Positions 1 through 11,757 of a stretch of DNA of 64,000 bases are shown one piece after another. The DNA comes from Astropecten irregularis (taxonomy: Eukaryota; Echinodermata; Asteroidea; Paxillosida; Astropectinidae). The notes under the pieces were generated by a model. It worked only from the letters and a program-made list of their open reading frames with translations. It did not search any database and was not told where the DNA came from. The stretch covers positions 2,666,001 through 2,730,000 of the forward strand of contig OZ020249.1 in assembly GCA_963971285.1 (NCBI GenBank), in the 5' to 3' direction. Within the stretch, counting starts at the first letter, position 1, and the number at the start of each line of letters is the position of its first letter. A program made the translations under genes and the position numbers.

Positions 1-996
1 GCATCAAGGGTTTGACGCCGGCTCTCACCTGTCTAGTATTAAATCATCCATCTCTCACCTCATCAAGGGTATGTTCATTGAGCGTCCACCTTCTTAGTCC
101 CTTTGTTCAAACTGGGACCTCAGCTCCGTTCTTGGGAAGCTATCCCTAGCGCCTTTCAAACCAGCTGGGTCTTCCTCTCTTCACAACCCTTATGGTCAAA
201 ACGGCATTCTTACTTGCGGCCACCACAGCTCGACGTAGAAGTGAAATCCATGCTCTCTCCATCGAAAAGGGCCATCTTCAATGGGAACCAGGAGGAATTC
301 GCCAAATTCCTGACCAAGAACCAATCCCCCAGCTTTTTGCCCCCAGACATCTTTGTCCATATCCTGACAAGTTTCTCTAGCGTGCAGGAGGATAAGTTGT
401 GATGCCAGGTTAGGATCCGTTGTGATGCCAGGTTAGGATCCTTAAGTTCTACATTGCCCGCACCAAAGACCTGTGAGGTACTACCAAGCAACTGTTCATC
501 ACAACAGTTCATCCATATCATCCAGCCTCAGCATCTTCTATCGTAAAATGGATGTGAAGCTATTCAGTCTCTCCCATCTCATTCTTGCCAGAAACAGCCT
601 AGTGGGTCACAGCCAGATGCAGCAGCTCGCACAACCTCCGATTCGCCACACCACCAAAGTCGCCAAGCTCAACTTTCTACCCGTGACCCACTTGAGCCGA
701 AGACCCAGCTTGAGGCAGGCGAGGCTCACCATAAGCAGCCTCAGATGTTACATGCATCTCGTGCTTAAATCAAAGCCCACCAGACACGGAGTGCGACTAC
801 GTCATGGGCTTTCTTTCAAGGAATGGCTGTTTCAGACATCATGCAGGTGGCGTGCTGGAAAAACCCATCAACCTTTTCATCATGCTACCTGAGGGATGTT
901 CTCAAAGCTGAGGGGCAGGTAGACAGACAAGTTCTTCGCTCAACTGCCCGAGCTGCAGCCAGGAGACCCACCGGAGCAGTTTCTACATTGTCTTAG
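1..996 (+). pseudogene. DIRS-type tyrosine recombinase relic (retroelement 3' part)
   Basis: This is the C-terminal part of a tyrosine recombinase of the kind carried by DIRS-like retrotransposons. It spans at least three frames. Around 195-255 one frame reads KTAFLLAATTARRRSEIHALS, the first catalytic-arginine block typical of DIRS integrases. Around 440-480 a frame reads FYIARTKDL. From 778 another frame gives the HxxR box (H at 778-780, R at 787-789) followed by TSWAFFQG. The nucleophilic tyrosine sits in SCYLRDV (Tyr codon 886-888), and the frame closes with a stop at 994-996. A 23-bp tandem duplication at about 397-443 and several frameshifts and stops show it is dead. The reverse transcriptase part would lie left of the window. 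DIRS assignment rests on motif recognition only. Confidence 0.75.
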
Positions 997-1175
997 GATT
1001 CTAGACGTTCTGCTCTGTGGTATGTTCTGACTAGATTTGATTCTCATGATTATCTCATCTTAGACAGGCCTAGTCACTACCGTTCTCCTGATTCACCCAC
1101 ACTGTTTTCTCCCTCCCCTTCTCCTTCCGGTGCTACTCTGCATTTTGAAGGTATCGAAGGTGACGTATTTTCTGT

Positions 1176-1415
1176 AATAGAATCTCCCCAAATCCAAGGG
1201 GATTTTCTATTCTATTAAGAAAATACTCACCTTTATACCACCCTCCCTATTGTCCGGTTCCTCTAAATTATACTGAAAAAAGGGCGAGATATGCTTGGAA
1301 CCCTGGGACATGCAGTGTGTGTGGGGGTGACGTCATGTTCTTTGTTATTTCAGTGGTTATGCTTGCGCATTTCTTAATAGAATAGAAAATTCCCATGGAT
1401 TTGGGGAGAATCTAT
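1176..1415. repeat. Inverted repeat pair 3' of the DIRS relic
   Basis: About 45 bp at 1176-1220 (AGAATCTCCCCAAATCCA core) recur in inverted orientation at 1371-1415 with a few mismatches, separated by about 150 bp. The pair lies directly after the recombinase stop, so it may be part of the retroelement's 3' terminal structure. It could instead be a separate small inverted-repeat element. Confidence 0.6.
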
Positions 1416-1644
1416 CATTGATTTTATGTTAATATGGTTTGTGGAAGAGAAGTTTTTTGGTGATATAATGACACATTTGTCTCATTGACATTAGTTTGTT
1501 TTCCTGAATCATTCATTAACTTTGAAGATTCTGCCTGTCTTTTTGGTGCCTATATTTCCTGGAGCTGGTTTTAATTTTGAAATTTACACCTGGGAAATGT
1601 TGTCCCATCTTATTTAACTTCTCAGGGGAAACTAAAAATCAATA

Positions 1645-1675
<31 letters not shown>

Positions 1676-1932
1676 TATTTCTGGTAATGGCACCAAGGAT
1701 TCCTTAAAAGCTCCCTAGGCACTGTAGCTCAAAAGCCTGATGAAACCTTTTATGGAAAGATGATGAGAAGAAGATACAGTTTTAGAGGTGGGAGGAAAAC
1801 CCCAGAGAAATATTCTGGGCAAAACCCACAGAATCAGGTGAGGAATGAAAACTCAATCTACTTGTGGACCGAGCCGGACTTGAACCCGGTCTACAGAGAG
1901 TAAAGGCGAAGAAAGAACTGCTACGCCAACCT
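1645..1932 (-). repeat. tRNA-derived SINE, family A, copy 1
   Basis: Read on the minus strand, the head GGTTGGCGTAGC...GACCGGGTTCAAGTCC is tRNA-like, with a B-box-type motif. A body containing a TGGTGCCATTACCAGAAATAA-type end follows, then a (TAA)n tail at about 1645-1675. The same head, body and tail recur at 28787-29050 and 59879-60150. The tRNA fold is degraded and embedded in a longer repeat, so this is a SINE and not a tRNA gene. Confidence 0.8.
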
Positions 1933-2358
1933 GACTCACATAGAGCCCAAATGAAAGTGTCTGCCTCTATTGGTTATCAAGATGAAGAGAAAGTGAATAA
2001 AACCATTTTAATTACTTGGCAATTATTTACATTGCATTGCTTAAGATAATGAAGTGTGATGGCTACAAGACCTATCATAACCCATAGGCAGTGTGCTCTA
2101 TACCGAAGGAAATTGTGATTGATTAAACTTCTCAAAGTGAATACAGGACACGTTAAATTATCTTTCAATACAATGCATCTCAACATTTTGTGAAATTAAT
2201 CACTGGATAATCTAAAAGAAGATGCATCTAATATACCGTGTAATGTTGTAATGCTGAGAGGTTGGAATATAAAATTAATGTTAGTCTTCCTTCAATTCCT
2301 TACAATGAATTAAAAGCTTTTTAATGGACATACTGTATATGTATATTTTACAATGTAG

Positions 2359-4972
2359 ATTTCAAGAGCATTGGAAGAATTTGATGTGGAAGAGCACCCA
2401 GCATGTAGCTTGGAGACCCGTTGCAAGAATGTCCAAGTTGTAAGATCTACAGTCACTGACCTTGATGTCACCAAGCACACACTGACAACACAAAATGGCT
2501 CTGTGATACCATATCAAAAACTCTGCATATGTACAGGAGGACAACCGAAAGTAATAGCAAGAAACAATCCATACGTTCTGGGAATTAGAGACACTGAAAG
2601 TGTTGTGAAGTTTCAGGAAAGAATAGCTGGTGCCAAGCGTGTAGTGGTTGTTGGTAACGGCGGAATTGCAACAGAGCTTGTTTATGAAATTGAAGGATGT
2701 GAAGTAATTTGGGCAATTAAAGATGCCTCCATTAGTAGTACTTTTGTTGATGCTGGTGCTGCAGAGTTTTTTCTACCACACTTGAATAAAACAAAGGAAT
2801 CTTCTACAGGGCTTGTAAAGCGACACAAATACACAGGTATGCAAAGAAAATACTTATAAATTTTAAAAACTTAGGTGGGCTCCTTCATGTACATGTAAAT
2901 GTACATGATGTGTAAACACTACATTTTGCAGAGCTAATGTGTGATTGCCATTTCATTGCCAATAGATTCTAGATACAAAATGTTTCAATGATGTTTTGGT
3001 ATTTGTAATTACAAATGTCTAAAATGTTCTTTTTATGGATTTGCATTGATCGGGTTGGAAACCGAATATACTTAAAGGTATACTTTGGTAAGAAACCAAA
3101 ACAGAAATGTTCACAGATTTACGTATAACTTAATTACAGGGTATGGAAAATGGTGCTGGTAGAAACATACCGTTAAAATTTTTCCGTCTGAAATGGTGTA
3201 TTTATCCAGAAATTTGTTAAACAACGACCGAAAATCTTTTTGATCTTTTAAAAGATCAAAAATAAAAGAGAAAAGACTTAAGAAATACTGTGGCCGTTTT
3301 TCACTGTTTTCTCAAAAAGTGGGTACCGTATGGGACTGAAACTTTCACAGATGACTGTTACTGTAACTGTCTTGATATTTTAGCCCATGAATCTGTATTT
3401 CTTTGACAAAAACCAAAGTATGATACTACCTTTAACCATTGAGTATCAAACTGTTCATTAAATGCGCCTTTAAATATGTTGGCATTTTTAGTGACTGAAT
3501 CAACTGGAGGAAGTACATTGACCCATGGAGGTGCTCTTGGTCCAGATTGGAGAAATGACTTGAAGATGAAGGGTCAGTTACTGGGGTCACATTGCATCCT
3601 GGTGGAGTACACGTGTGAGGTAAGTAAGTTTAGGGAGTATGTTAATGCAATAGGAATTTGGAATGCTACCCACATTTTCGGTTGTTTATGTTGGGGCTCT
3701 TGTGCTGCATTTGGTATGACTTGTGTTTATGGCTGGCATTCTCATGTTGCCAATGGCAAGTATCTAGAATTTCCGAATTTGTTGTACCTCATGGGAAATA
3801 TTAGGGAGGTTTTGCATGCAAACGGCTATGCATATGCGTACGTTTAGCTATTCCTAAACGTCAACATAGTGAAGTCTAGTTCCGACAATGGAGGACACTT
3901 TTGTACCTGACTTTGAGGCTAATTTTGTCTTATTTTTCAATTTTGAAATACATAGAAGTGACATATTCGTGTTCAGCAAATCCTTTCTTTTTAAATCTAA
4001 TCATGCACATGACAAAATATGAACAGAGAATTACAAAAATACTGATATTCGCTAAGCGTTTGATACTTGCGTGTAGCGAACAAGATATCCGTGCCTCGAA
4101 GACTGTGACGTCATAAGTACACAGAAACTGATGACATATCCAGCGCGCTAACCATATCCGTTCGCTTGCGAAGCCTCTCTATTATACAATGTATATTAAT
4201 ACTTTCATTTATACAATAATACATACATGAAAACTGTAACTTACTTTTTGTCAATAATTAGGTGGACAGAATACTCACTCCAGAGGAATTAGCAGCTTCG
4301 GGTCAGTCTCTACATCCATTCAACAAATCCACAGATTCCTCTGAGGCTGTTTCATGGCCAGTTTATATTGCTCTGTCCAATGGGAAACTTTATGGCTGTG
4401 ATTTTATCATTAGTGCAACTGGTGTCATCCCAAACACCTCTGTATTCCTGAATGCTGCAAGTTTTCAAATGGCCAAAGACGGTGGTTTCCAAGTTGATGA
4501 TCACATGCATACAATTATACCTGGTATTTATGCTGCTGGTGATGTCTGCACTGCATCATGGGAGCCTGCACATCATTGGCTACAAATGCGCTTATGGTCT
4601 CAAGCACGACAAATGGGAGCTTATGCTGCAAAATGCATGGTGGCAGACACTCACCAGGAACCGATCCCACAAGATTTCTGCTTCCAGTTATTTGCCCATG
4701 TCACAAGATTCTTTGGTTTCAAAGTTGTGCTTCTTGGCAAATACAATGCCCAGGGTCTTAATTCTGATTATGAAATCCTGTTGAGGATGACAAAGGGTAA
4801 GGAATATGTGAAAGTAGTGCTCAAAGAGGGACGAATGCAGGGAGTTATACTCATAGGAGATACAGACTTGGAAGAAACATTTGAAAACTTGATTCTAAAT
4901 GGGATGGACTTGAGCTGTTTTGGAGAAGACCTGCTGAATCCAGAAATAGATATTGAAGATTATTTTGATTGA
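2359..4972 (+). CDS. PYROXD1: PYROXD1 orthologue, 3' exons (partial)
   Basis: Pyridine nucleotide-disulfide oxidoreductase domain protein 1, an FAD/NAD(P)H flavoprotein; in animals it is linked to protecting the tRNA ligase complex from oxidation. Three exons are visible: 2359-2836 (ends after one base of a codon), 3492-3619 and 4262-4972, with introns GTATGC..AG, GTAAGT..AG and canonical phases 1 and 0. They encode 438 residues, against roughly 500 for the vertebrate protein. The first 60 or so residues, with the FAD-binding GxGxxG, are therefore missing to the left. Visible motifs are the NAD(P)H-binding [19 protein letters not shown] (about 2641-2700), the [14 protein letters not shown] block, the FAD-binding [10 protein letters not shown] (about 4522-4551), and a C-terminus [13 protein letters not shown] that is strikingly conserved in this family. 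An AATAAA follows 20 nt after the stop. Intron 1 holds a TIR MITE at 3072-3436. Family assignment is very secure. Confidence 0.95.
3072..3437 (-). repeat. TTAA-flanked MITE family 1, copy 1
   Basis: An element of about 360 bp whose ends read TTAAAGGTA... and ...TACTACCTTTAA, i.e. inverted AGGTA-TATCATACTTTGGT termini flanked by TTAA. Internal landmarks shared by all copies are a GATCTTTTAAAAGATC palindrome, the phrase ACCGTATGGGACTGAAA, and ATCACCATCTT / AAGATGGTGGTG near one end. It sits in PYROXD1 intron 1, ending about 55 bp before the next exon. The TTAA target suggests piggyBac- or Kolobok-type mobilisation (inference). Confidence 0.8.
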
Positions 4973-4992
4973 TTTACTTCAGTTATGAACTT

Positions 4993-4998
4993 AATAAA
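4993..4998 (+). other. Polyadenylation signal of PYROXD1
   Basis: AATAAA lies 20 nt downstream of the stop codon at 4970-4972, implying a very short 3' UTR. Confidence 0.6.
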
Positions 4999-5200
4999 GG
5001 TTTTAAATGCTCTTGAAGATTTTAAGGAAATTAGAGGTAAAAAACATTCATACAATATTAGTACATGTAATATTGATTCATTGGTAGTTTTTCAAAGCAA
5101 CACAAAAGCAGTTTGTCTAAAAACTGTTTATCAGTGGCTACAAAAGCTCATATTGATTTATTATTTATTTAATATGTCACAACTGCCTACTAAAGAGAAA

Positions 5201-6236
5201 ATATAGGTTTTCCCGGTCATTTTCGGCAAATGAGCGGACAATTTCATTTTCACGCATTCGTGTTGACGTGATCTTGCCTCCTCGGTTGAAACCGTCACTC
5301 GATTTCACTTTGATTCATCCGTATTTATATAGCATTGCATTCAATTCAACTGTCGTTCAATTTAGCCCTGCAAAATCGGCATTCAATTTTAATAATAACG
5401 TTTTCGTTTTGAGACAACCAATTTCGCAAAATGAGCAAACAAATGCAAACCCCTTTATTGCAATGTTTTGCAATGGTGTCGCATCTCATCATCCATTTTG
5501 AAATGAATAGCCCCTCCTCTGACCAACCTCTCTCTTCGTCCGGATCTCAAATACGTTGCGACAATGCAACATGAGCAAACAAATGCAAACTCTTTTACAC
5601 CTGTTCTTTGTATCTTTTGTCATTTTTCCCTTTTCCATTAATTTCTATATTTCTTTGATTCGTTATTTCTTTATTTACTGACTTGCATCTGATTAAGTCT
5701 CAAGAAAGGATTGGTGCCATGGATGTATTGAAAATCATGGTGTTCGATGTTCAAATTGACTGCAAGCTCAATGTAATCTAAATCATTAGATTGCACCAAT
5801 CAGCCGTCAACGTTAAATATTCTCTCGTATAGCGACCGTAAGCTGCCATAATTTTCAAGGATTTTTCAATTACAAACAATTGTTGTCAGTGGACATCACA
5901 TAAGTGGTTTCCATACAAGATGTGAACAATTTTTTACCCTTTTTATTCTTGCGGTATAATTCATAATTCAACATTTCGCAAAAATGCCTGCCCCAAAACG
6001 AATTTGAATGACTGAGCGCACGCTGCCAAAAGCCAATGCGAATTTGAATGCTGTTCGAATAGAATTTAAATTGAAAGGTGATTCTATTTAATCGCCTGAC
6101 GCTAGTGAACATTTGCTTGCACATGAAGTGAAATTGAATGAATATTTTGAGGTGCCTTGCAGTTTCACGCGAAATGGAATGATGCAGCGTTTAAATTGTC
6201 CGCTCATTTGCCGAAAATGACCGGGAAAACCTATAT
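5201..6236 (+). mobile_element. Non-autonomous TIR element family 2, copy 1
   Basis: The outer ends are inverted copies of ATAGGTTTTCCCGGTCATTT followed by TCGGCAAATGAGCGGACAATTT, about 40 bp. The interior has no convincing coding capacity; the two small minus-strand frames over 5870-6270 resemble no known protein. Relative to the second copy (10119-11018, opposite orientation) it carries about 135 extra bases at roughly 5695-5830, bounded by GATTGGTGC/GCACCAATC. Target duplication is ambiguous (AT or TATA). Confidence 0.8.
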
Positions 6237-6436
6237 TATTCAAAATAAAATCAAATATCCTAAAAAGCATTGATTCAGAGTATACCTTTAAATGTTAAAT
6301 TGTCAATTGGATGAGGTGGGAAAAGTTACAAACTTTCATGTAATATCATGAATGAAAGGGTCTCTCAATGATTGTTGAAACATTAAAGGTATAATACATG
6401 ATTGGTAAAGGTCACAGAACAGCATTCGCACTTTGT

Positions 6437-6803
6437 TTAAAGGTAATATCATACTTTTGTTTTTGTCAAAGAAATACAGATTCATTCGCAAAAAATATCA
6501 AGGAAGATACAGTAACAGTCATCTGTGAAAATTTCAGTCCCATACGGTGCCGACTTTTTGAGAAGACAGTGAAAAACGACCACAGTATTTTAAAAAATCT
6601 TTTCACTGTTATTTTTCATCTTTTTAAAAGATAAAAATTGTTTTTGGTCATTTGTTTTACTCTTTTCTGGATAAATATAGCATTTCAGGCAGACAAATTT
6701 TAACAGTATGCTTCTATCAACATCTTTATACACTGTAAGTTATAGATACATCTGTAAAGATTTCTGTTTCAGTATGCGACCAAAGTATGATATTACCTTT
6801 GCA
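6437..6803 (+). repeat. MITE family 1, copy 2
   Basis: Begins TTTAAAGGTAATATCATACTTT and ends AAAGTATGATATTACCTTT. Same interior as the copy at 3072 but inverted. Confidence 0.8.
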
Positions 6804-7257
6804 GTTTGGTATGAATTCCTTTCAAATGTATTAAACAATAATTTACAAAAGTTAATATATCTATTTTCTTAGCATATTGTAACTCAAGGACATGTGGGAG
6901 GTTATTTGTAAAAAAAAAAAGGGAAATGTACATTGACATTTAGAAGGAATTATTTTGCCCCAGCTCATTTTTTCAATTTCCACAAGACCAATGTCTTTTC
7001 TCAACAATAATTATGTGGTCTCTGTGAAATTTGGAGCACTACCGTATGGGTTATGAGCTTTTGAAAAAGTACAAAATAAAAACATATTTCAAATTAATGT
7101 TATAACCCAGTCACATTCTTAGTTTTTACACTTTAAATGTAAGCTTTAAGGACCAATCTATGAACATACATAAAATTGCCAACTTTCACCAATAAAGAGT
7201 TGGAAAAATGATAGTAGGGTCAGTCTATGACAAAATATACACTAACCCCCCAAAAAT
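6804..7257. other. Intergenic, nothing recognised
   Basis: AT-rich sequence between a MITE and a LINE relic. No open frame with family resemblance and no repeat matching elsewhere in the window was seen. Confidence 0.5.
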
Positions 7258-7625
7258 GCAACAGTGATCTTGTCACTCAGTCTTGGCCACTCCCCATACA
7301 GCTCCGCATTTGACATATGCTGATTCCAGTGAACATTCAAGACATTCCGAAGCATGCGGGTGTAGCAGCCATCCAGCTCTCTTGCAAGCTTGGGCGTTAC
7401 AGACAAGGCTTCACACCCATAGAGGAAGACTGATTCTACAGTTGCAGCAACAATTCTTAATTTAAAACTCCTAGGAAGACTTGACTTGCTGATTTTCTGT
7501 AGTCTGTTACATGCCCGCCATGTGCTGCAGCTTTGCGATATCTAATGTCTTTTTCTGTGTTCCCCATCCAGGCTCCTAGGTACTTGAAGTTCTTTACTTC
7601 TTCAAGTAAAGTTCCGTCTTTTGTC
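7258..7625 (-). pseudogene. LINE reverse transcriptase C-terminal relic
   Basis: Minus-strand translation gives blocks typical of non-LTR retrotransposon polymerases after the RT core: EVKNFKYLGAWMGNTEKDI, RKAAA, RIVAATVESVFLYGCEA-like, then RELDGCYTRMLRNVLNVHW and MSNAELYGEWPRLSDKI. Frame changes and stops break it, so it is a dead fragment. The 13140-13395 relic may come from the same family. Confidence 0.75.
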
Positions 7626-7639
7626 TTGTCTTGATGCTT

Positions 7640-8011
7640 GTCCGCACATTGTCCACAGATGCATGCACATTAAGAAGCTAGATGTCACCTCAATAAGGCT
7701 AATTACTGGATGTTTCGGCCCACATCCATGAAGCTTCTTCCACTGCTAACTGGCATTGTCCATAGCACTCTACAGAAAACATCACATGCATGTGCTGTTA
7801 GTGTTAGAGAAGGCCTCCCAAGACGACAGCCATATTCTGCATGAGCGCATCAAGGCTGTTGGATGGCTTGGCAGAAAACGCCTCATCAGCTCTCGTCACC
7901 CCTTCAACCGTCATGCAGTCTCCCCCGAATGTTCCAACTTCAACCTCATTGAACAATTGAAAAACAACCGGCAAGAGACTGAAAGACCAATCCAATTCAT
8001 CACCTCTCGGA
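7640..8011 (+). pseudogene. Second LINE RT C-terminal relic (opposite orientation)
   Basis: Plus-strand translation gives LDVTSIRLITGCFGPTSMKL and LLPLLTGIVHSTLQK. These resemble the ALRxITGCLRPTPxxxLPxLAGI segment at the end of jockey/RTE-like polymerases. The frame then shifts to SHILHERIKAVGWLGRK. Fragmentary and disabled. Confidence 0.6.
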
Positions 8012-8300
8012 GGCTGAGTACCAGTGTTGGAGTGGAGTCCTCAGATCCGAGTATACCAAGTACTTCAAGACCCGTGTACTGGGACGAGTCATAGTACACT
8101 GATATTGAGTCCGAGTCGGATATATTTAAGGTCGAGTACTGGTCCGAGTCCGAGTACCAAAGTCCGTGTCCACGTCCGAGTACAGTACCAACGCACAGTC
8201 AAAAAAATTGCAGTTTGTTTCACAAAGATGTTTATAATTGGATGTTGTGCCACTCTTCTCAGAAGGTTTTTCAAACCTTGCAAATGACACTGTGGTGCTT
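8012..8300 (+). repeat. GAGTCC/GAGTAC-rich repeat, copy 1
   Basis: Starts AGTGTTGGAGTGGAGTCC, passes through degenerate tandem GAGTCCGAGTAC-like units, and ends in a unique tail (CACAAAGATGTTTATAATTGG ... GCAAATGACACTGTG). The same tail and units occur inverted at about 9690-9985. A related opening occurs at 23610. Confidence 0.7.
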
Positions 8301-8559
8301 ATGTGAGGAGAGGAATTTGTCCTTCCTCATCATACTACAAGAAAATACCATAAAACCTTCTGTTGCAATTTTTTTGCGGGTCAAGCGGTATTTTGACCCC
8401 ACTTTGACAAAAACTGCTTCAAATGGTAATTTGGCTGTTGCCATGGCAACAAAGAATTTTTGAAAAGATTTTTGTCCATATTTGTTTGGTGCAAAGTTCA
8501 ATCAAACACGAAAGTTTGAAGAAAATCTATTTTTGGCCGTGTCCATCCTCTGTTTGATA

Positions 8560-8676
8560 TTTACAGTCCCTTTACTCTTAAGTTTCTACCAGCACCATCT
8601 TCATACCTGACAGTAATAATGTGAATCTGTAAATTTCTGTTTGGGTATGTTACCAATCCTGTACTGTACCTTTAAA
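8560..8676. repeat. MITE family 1-like, partial diverged copy
   Basis: The end segment CACCATCTTCATACC...AATCTGTAAATTTCTGTTTGGGTATG...GTACCTTTAAA matches one terminus of the TTAA MITE family but the rest is diverged or missing. Confidence 0.5.
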
Positions 8677-9112
8677 AACTGGAGATGGAAAGAGCTGTCT
8701 TTTCATCCTCGGACCTACGACAAATATTTGCATATTGTATGCATATGGCTTATAATTAAATACATGTATACACAAAACAAATGTCCTGACTGCATAAGAA
8801 AAAGAAATCCTCAATGTATGAATGTACTGTTGTACAGTATGCTTTATTATCACTAGCATGTCCCACCATGTGGCAGGGCAGCAGTCATGCAGGTGTAAAA
8901 AGTTCACAGAATCCTAAACATTCTTTAACGCAATTCTGTTCATCTCAAATCTTACATCAGAAACCTTACTTTTTATGTTTTTGTACACAAACAAAACATT
9001 TCTTAATGTATTTGCTTGAGAAGATCAGTTTTATTTTAATTGCTTTACTCGGTCACGTGCAATCCTGATGTGGACTCTTTTGAGTCGTGAAATTAAATGA
9101 GTTCTTGGTTAA

Positions 9113-9391
9113 TAAAGGGCGTGTACAATGTTGGTAAAGGTCACAGAATCACACTTTGTTTAATCCAGCATGTACATGAAATGATAAACCTGTGAAAATC
9201 TGGGTGACTCAATTTGTCTTATAAAACATAAGAAGGATTTTGCCAAGATCAAAATGTTTTTGGCGTTTTACTCTTTCTGGGGAAATACAACAATATGTTG
9301 CTACCAGCACCATCTTCATACCCTGAAAATTAAATGTAAATCTGTCAATTTTCTGTTTTGATCTGTTATCAATGTTGTACATGCCCTTTAA
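9113..9391. repeat. MITE related to family 1 with GGGC termini
   Basis: Ends are AATAAAGGGCGTGTACAATGTTG and CAATGTTGTACATGCCCTTTAAA. Internal blocks (CACAGAATC, CACCATCTTCATACCC, AATCTGTCAATTTTCTGTTTTG) echo family 1, so this is a sister family with different tips. Confidence 0.6.
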
Positions 9392-9539
9392 AGTAACCGA
9401 GCTGGCTATATGTATATATCAGCTCATTAGGGGCAGTGTGCATGACATTTGAGCAAACAATGACTGCGATAGCCTGGCTATCAGAAAATAAAATGAACGT
9501 GACCCATACTTGATAAAAAGTACTTGAAAATAAATGTAT

Positions 9540-9985
9540 TTGGCTCATACTCGATTCCATGTACTCAAATTTCAGGAGTACTCGACCATTCAGTGCAAAT
9601 TAAATTTTTTGTTACAATTTCACAGTTTAAAATGTTGGCACTCCGATAAATCATACAATGGGACGATCATCGGGAGTACCAAATGGAGTAAGCAGCACAG
9701 TGTCATTTGCAAGGTTTGAAACAGGAATTTCTTAGAAGAGTGGCATAACGTCCAACTATAAACATCTTTGTGAAACAAACTGCATTTGTTGGCACTGTGC
9801 GTTGGTACTGTGCATGTACTCGGACATGGATGCAGACTTTGTTACTCAGACTCAGCCCTGTACTCGACCTTAACTATACTCGTACTCGATACCCTGGACT
9901 CGGACTCTTCAGCAATGTACTCGCACTTTGAAGTATTTGGAGTACTCAGATTTTAGGACTCAACTCCAACACTGAATTATATGAA
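9540..9985 (-). repeat. GAGTCC/GAGTAC-rich repeat, copy 2 (inverted)
   Basis: Reverse complement of the 8012 repeat: GACTCAACTCCAACACTG end at 9976, tandem TACTCG/ACTCGGACT units, and the shared tail at 9700-9790 (CACAGTGTCATTTGCAAGGTTTG). The left part (9540-9690) contains further TACTCGA-type units. Confidence 0.65.
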
Positions 9986-10118
9986 GGAGCCCTCAACAGT
10001 GGAAAGAAATCAACATAAACCTCTCCTCTCCATTTGAAATGATCTTGAGCTCACCATTTTTCTAAAACTCACAGGAGGTACACTTCTGCATATAACGTGT
10101 AAGAGTCATTTTTGACTA

Positions 10119-11018
10119 ATATAGGTTTTCCCGGTCATTTTCGGCAAATGAGCTGACAATTTAAACGCTGCGTCATTCCATTTCACGTGAAACTGCAAGG
10201 CACCTCAAAATAGTCATCCGATTTCATTTTATGTGCAAGCACATGTTCACAAGCGTCAGGCCATTAAATAGAATCGCCTTTCAATTTAAAATTCCATTCG
10301 AACAGCATTCAAATTCGCAATGGCTTTTGGCAGCGTGCGCAATAGTCATTCAAATTCGTTTTGGGGCAGGCATTTCTGTGATTTCAGCAAATTTAGCGTT
10401 CTTTCTGAAATTATGAATTTACCGCAAGAATAAAAAGGGTATAGAATGGTTCACTTCTTGTATGGAAACCACTTATGTGATGTCCCCTGACGACAATTGT
10501 TTGTAATTGGAAAATGCTCGAAAATAATGACAGCTTACGGTCGCTATACAAGAGAATATCTAATGGAAAGGGAAATTGACAAAAGATACAAAGAAATAAA
10601 CAGATGTAAAAGTGTTTGCATTTGTTTGCTCATGTTGCATTGTCTCAACGTATTTGAGATCCGGACGAAGAGAGAGGTTGGTCAGAGGAGGGGCTACTCA
10701 TTTCAAAATGGAAGATGAGATGCGACACCATTTCAATACATTGCAATAAAGGGGTTTGCATTTGTTTGCTCATTTTGCGAAATTGGTTGTCTCAAAACGA
10801 AAACGTAAGTTACTCCATGCTAAATTGAATGCCGATTTTGCATGGCTAAACTGAACGACAGTTGAATTTAATTGAATGCAATGCTATATAAAAACGGATG
10901 CATCAAAGTGAAATTCCGAGTGACGGGTTTCAACCGAGGAGGCGAAATCATGTCAACATGAATGCGTGAAAATGAAATTGGCTGCTCATTTTCCGAATAT
11001 GACCGGGAAAACCTATAT
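10119..11018 (-). mobile_element. Non-autonomous TIR element family 2, copy 2
   Basis: Reverse orientation relative to 5201-6236, with the same ATAGGTTTTCCCGGTCATTT termini. Its right end contains the reverse complement of copy 1's left interior (GTCAACATGAATGCGTG, CAACCGAGGAGGC). About 900 bp; it lacks the copy 1 insertion. Confidence 0.8.
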
Positions 11019-11618
11019 CACAAATAAGAAGTAACATAATCAATGGAGCAATGCACTAGTGCTGGGATTTTTATCTGGTTACAAATTTCCACAAACCGTT
11101 AGCCAAAACTGAAAGGAAAAAAAGGGACAAATGATTGGCTCATACTAAACAACCCCAAAAGTGTAAACTGTAAAATACATACCGGTACTTATTTCAGACA
11201 ATTATTTTCCCCATTTTGCCAAGTAGAAACACGCTTTTTACATACTAAATCTAAATAAAGCATTGTACGTGATTGATCTAAATGCTTGATCTAAAAAATA
11301 ACATTGTAAAAATCCTTGGAACAAAATTGCAATATCGAAAAATATCATCATGTTGAACAAGCTTAGACAGATTGCCATTGTGGTCACGTCAATACTCTGT
11401 ATTGGCCATTCATACAGCCCTATTCTTCTACACTGAGCACGCACGATGAGGATGAAATAGGTTAACTGTTAACCTGATTTTTTTGGCAATCAATAACGTA
11501 TAACCGGATATGAAATTACCTGATTTTGCTCAGCACCTCAATGCACCAGGTATCCAGTTTGTGTCAATAATGAGCAATTTAAGGACTTGGTGCTACAAGC
11601 TTGCACTGGATGTTCTTG
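11019..11618. other. Intergenic, nothing recognised
   Basis: AT-rich; no coding block or repeat identified. Confidence 0.5.
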
Positions 11619-11757
11619 ATTAGCCTTTTCGAAGTATGGCGGACACAATAGGAGGGCACTGTTTGGTTTGGGTAAAATCCTTCAAATGTGTTTGACTCAA
11701 AATACCCACTTCAAACAGTGTCCTCCTATTGTATCCGCCATACTTCAAAAGGCTAAT
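11619..11757. repeat. Small foldback element with about 45-bp TIRs
   Basis: ATTAGCCTTTTCGAAGTATGGCGG... to CACTGTTTG on the left is repeated inverted as CAAACAGTGTCCTCC...CATACTTCAAAAGGCTAAT on the right, around a loop of about 45 bp. The transcript would form a strong hairpin. Most simply a MITE. Confidence 0.75.
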
